A stretch of DNA of 11,551 bases, taken from Chloroflexota bacterium (GTDB taxonomy: Bacteria; Chloroflexota; Limnocylindria; QHBO01). The stretch covers positions 1-11,551 of the forward strand of contig JADLBB010000132.1 in assembly GCA_020848055.1 (NCBI GenBank), read 5' to 3'. Positions 10,710 to 11,551 of the stretch are shown here, one piece after another. Within the stretch, counting starts at the first letter, position 1; each line of letters starts with the position of its first letter. Under the pieces are notes generated by a model, which worked only from the letters and a program-made list of their open reading frames with translations, had not been told where the DNA came from and ran no database searches. The position numbers were made by a program, and so were the translations under genes.

Positions 10710-11551
10710 ATGCAAACAGGACCCGTTGCACGCTTGGGGCTCGACGTCGTGCGCCGTGCGCCGAAGGTGCTGCTGCACGACCACCTCGACGGGGGGTTGC
10801 GGCCGCAGACTGTCATCGAGTTGGCGGCCGAGGCGGGCTACCGTGATCTGCCCACCACCGACCCGGACGAGCTGGGACGCTGGTTCACCTTGGGCGCCGA
10901 CCGCAAGTCGCTCGAGCTGTACCTCGACGGCTTCCGCCACACGGTTGCGGTCATGCAGACCCGCGACGCCATCGAGCGGGTGGCCGCCGAGTGCGCGGAG
11001 GACCTGGCGGCCGATGGCGTCGTATACGCCGAGGTCCGCATGGCGCCCGAGCTGCTGACCGATGGCGGCCTGTCACTCGACGAGGTGACCGATGCCATGG
11101 TCTCCGGCTTCCGCCGCGGTACGGCCGGCCGGCCGATCACGATCGGGCTGATCATCACCGCCATGCGCCAGGCGGCGCGATCGGTCGAGATCGCGGAGCT
11201 GGCCGTGCGTCATCGGGACGCCGGGGTGGTCGGCTTCGACATCGCCGGGCCCGAGGCCGGCTACCCGCCGACGCGTCACCTCGACGCGTTCAACCTGATC
11301 GCGCACGAGAACTTCCACTTCACCATCCACGCCGGCGAGGGATTCGGCCTGCCGAGCATCTGGGAGGCGCTGCAGTGGTGCGGTGCGGAGCGGCTCGGGC
11401 ACGGCGTGCGGATCGTGGACGACATCAGCGTGGCGCCCGACGGGCGGGTGACGCTTGGCCGGCTGGCCGCGTTCGTTCGCGATCGGCGCGTGCCGCTCGA
11501 GATGTGCCCGACGTCCAACGTCCACACCGGGGCCGCGTCGGGCATCGAGGA
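10710..11551 (+). CDS. add: Adenosine deaminase, N-terminal 280 codons (3' end cut by window)
   Basis: Zinc-dependent cytosolic hydrolase of purine salvage: adenosine (or deoxyadenosine) to inosine plus ammonia. Present motifs: LLHDHLDGG (21-29; His23 and His25 are the HxH zinc ligands), TIHAGEG (205-211; His207 zinc ligand, Glu210 catalytic), RLGHG (228-232; His231 catalytic) and LEMCPTSN (263-270). The zinc-binding Asp pair normally found further on lies beyond the right edge. The sequence resembles actinobacterial and Chloroflexi enzymes of about 340-370 residues, so about 60-90 residues are missing. ATG 10710 is preferred because PKVLLHDHLDG then sits about 20 residues in, as usual, and a TAAGAT -10 lies just upstream. 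It stands apart from the kor operon, separated by 457 bp of repeat-rich DNA. Confidence 0.94.
   Translation, partial: MQTGPVARLGLDVVRRAPKVLLHDHLDGGLRPQTVIELAAEAGYRDLPTTDPDELGRWFTLGADRKSLELYLDGFRHTVAVMQTRDAIERVAAECAEDLAADGVVYAEVRMAPELLTDGGLSLDEVTDAMVSGFRRGTAGRPITIGLIITAMRQAARSVEIAELAVRHRDAGVVGFDIAGPEAGYPPTRHLDAFNLIAHENFHFTIHAGEGFGLPSIWEALQWCGAERLGHGVRIVDDISVAPDGRVTLGRLAAFVRDRRVPLEMCPTSNVHTGAASGIE

Noticed and set aside
9350..10816. 488-codon open frame on the minus strand
   Set aside because: Shadows korB, korC and the repeat region; no domain, and its repeated segments come from the noncoding repeats.
10264..11058. 264-codon open frame across the repeat region into add
   Set aside because: Wrong frame relative to adenosine deaminase and made of low-complexity, repeat-derived sequence.

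Overview
High-GC bacterial DNA, probably from an environmental Chloroflexota or Actinomycetota lineage. This is an inference from codon and GC bias, the Actinobacteria/Chloroflexi-like adenosine deaminase and citrate synthase sequences, and start codons sitting directly behind -10 hexamers. Nothing in the window fixes the taxon. No mobile-element gene, CRISPR array, rRNA or tRNA was recognised.

Layout. (1) 1-2541 has visibly lower GC than the rest (60-base lines counted by hand: 48% at 1381-1440 and 53% at 2041-2100, against 78% at 3301-3360 and 75% at 9001-9060). It carries a short-chain dehydrogenase that runs off the left edge (minus strand), a divergent small protein with CC and CPWC cysteine pairs, a very short thioredoxin-reductase-like flavoprotein (minus strand), and a divergent 239-residue protein of unknown function. 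(2) 2717-4851 encodes citrate synthase and an EamA/DMT exporter. (3) 4855-5354 holds the decayed remains of a small membrane-protein gene. (4) 5344-6918 (minus strand) encodes a CapA-type lipoprotein whose promoter lies back to back with that of the next operon in 45 bp. (5) 6964-10252 is a four-gene 2-oxoacid (probably 2-oxoglutarate):ferredoxin oxidoreductase operon in the order korD-korA-korB-korC. Two junctions are 4-base ATGA overlaps, but korA and korB are separated by a 207-bp, hairpin-rich 51-bp tandem repeat. (6) 10253-10709 is a noncoding stretch holding a degenerate stem-loop repeat family in both orientations. (7) 10710 to the end is the first 280 codons of adenosine deaminase.

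How the genes fit together. Citrate synthase and the Kor complex are both TCA-cycle enzymes, so the right three quarters looks like ordinary central metabolism of a chromosome using ferredoxin-linked 2-oxoglutarate oxidation (or, less likely, reduction). I did not find a convincing new multi-gene system. The most distinctive observations are the two structured repeat families at 8413-8565 and 10305-10619, the Glu at the catalytic Asp position of citrate synthase, the multi-lesion pseudogene, the stripped-down flavoprotein beside an unknown protein, and a near-palindromic operator lying between -35 and -10 elements at 847-878.
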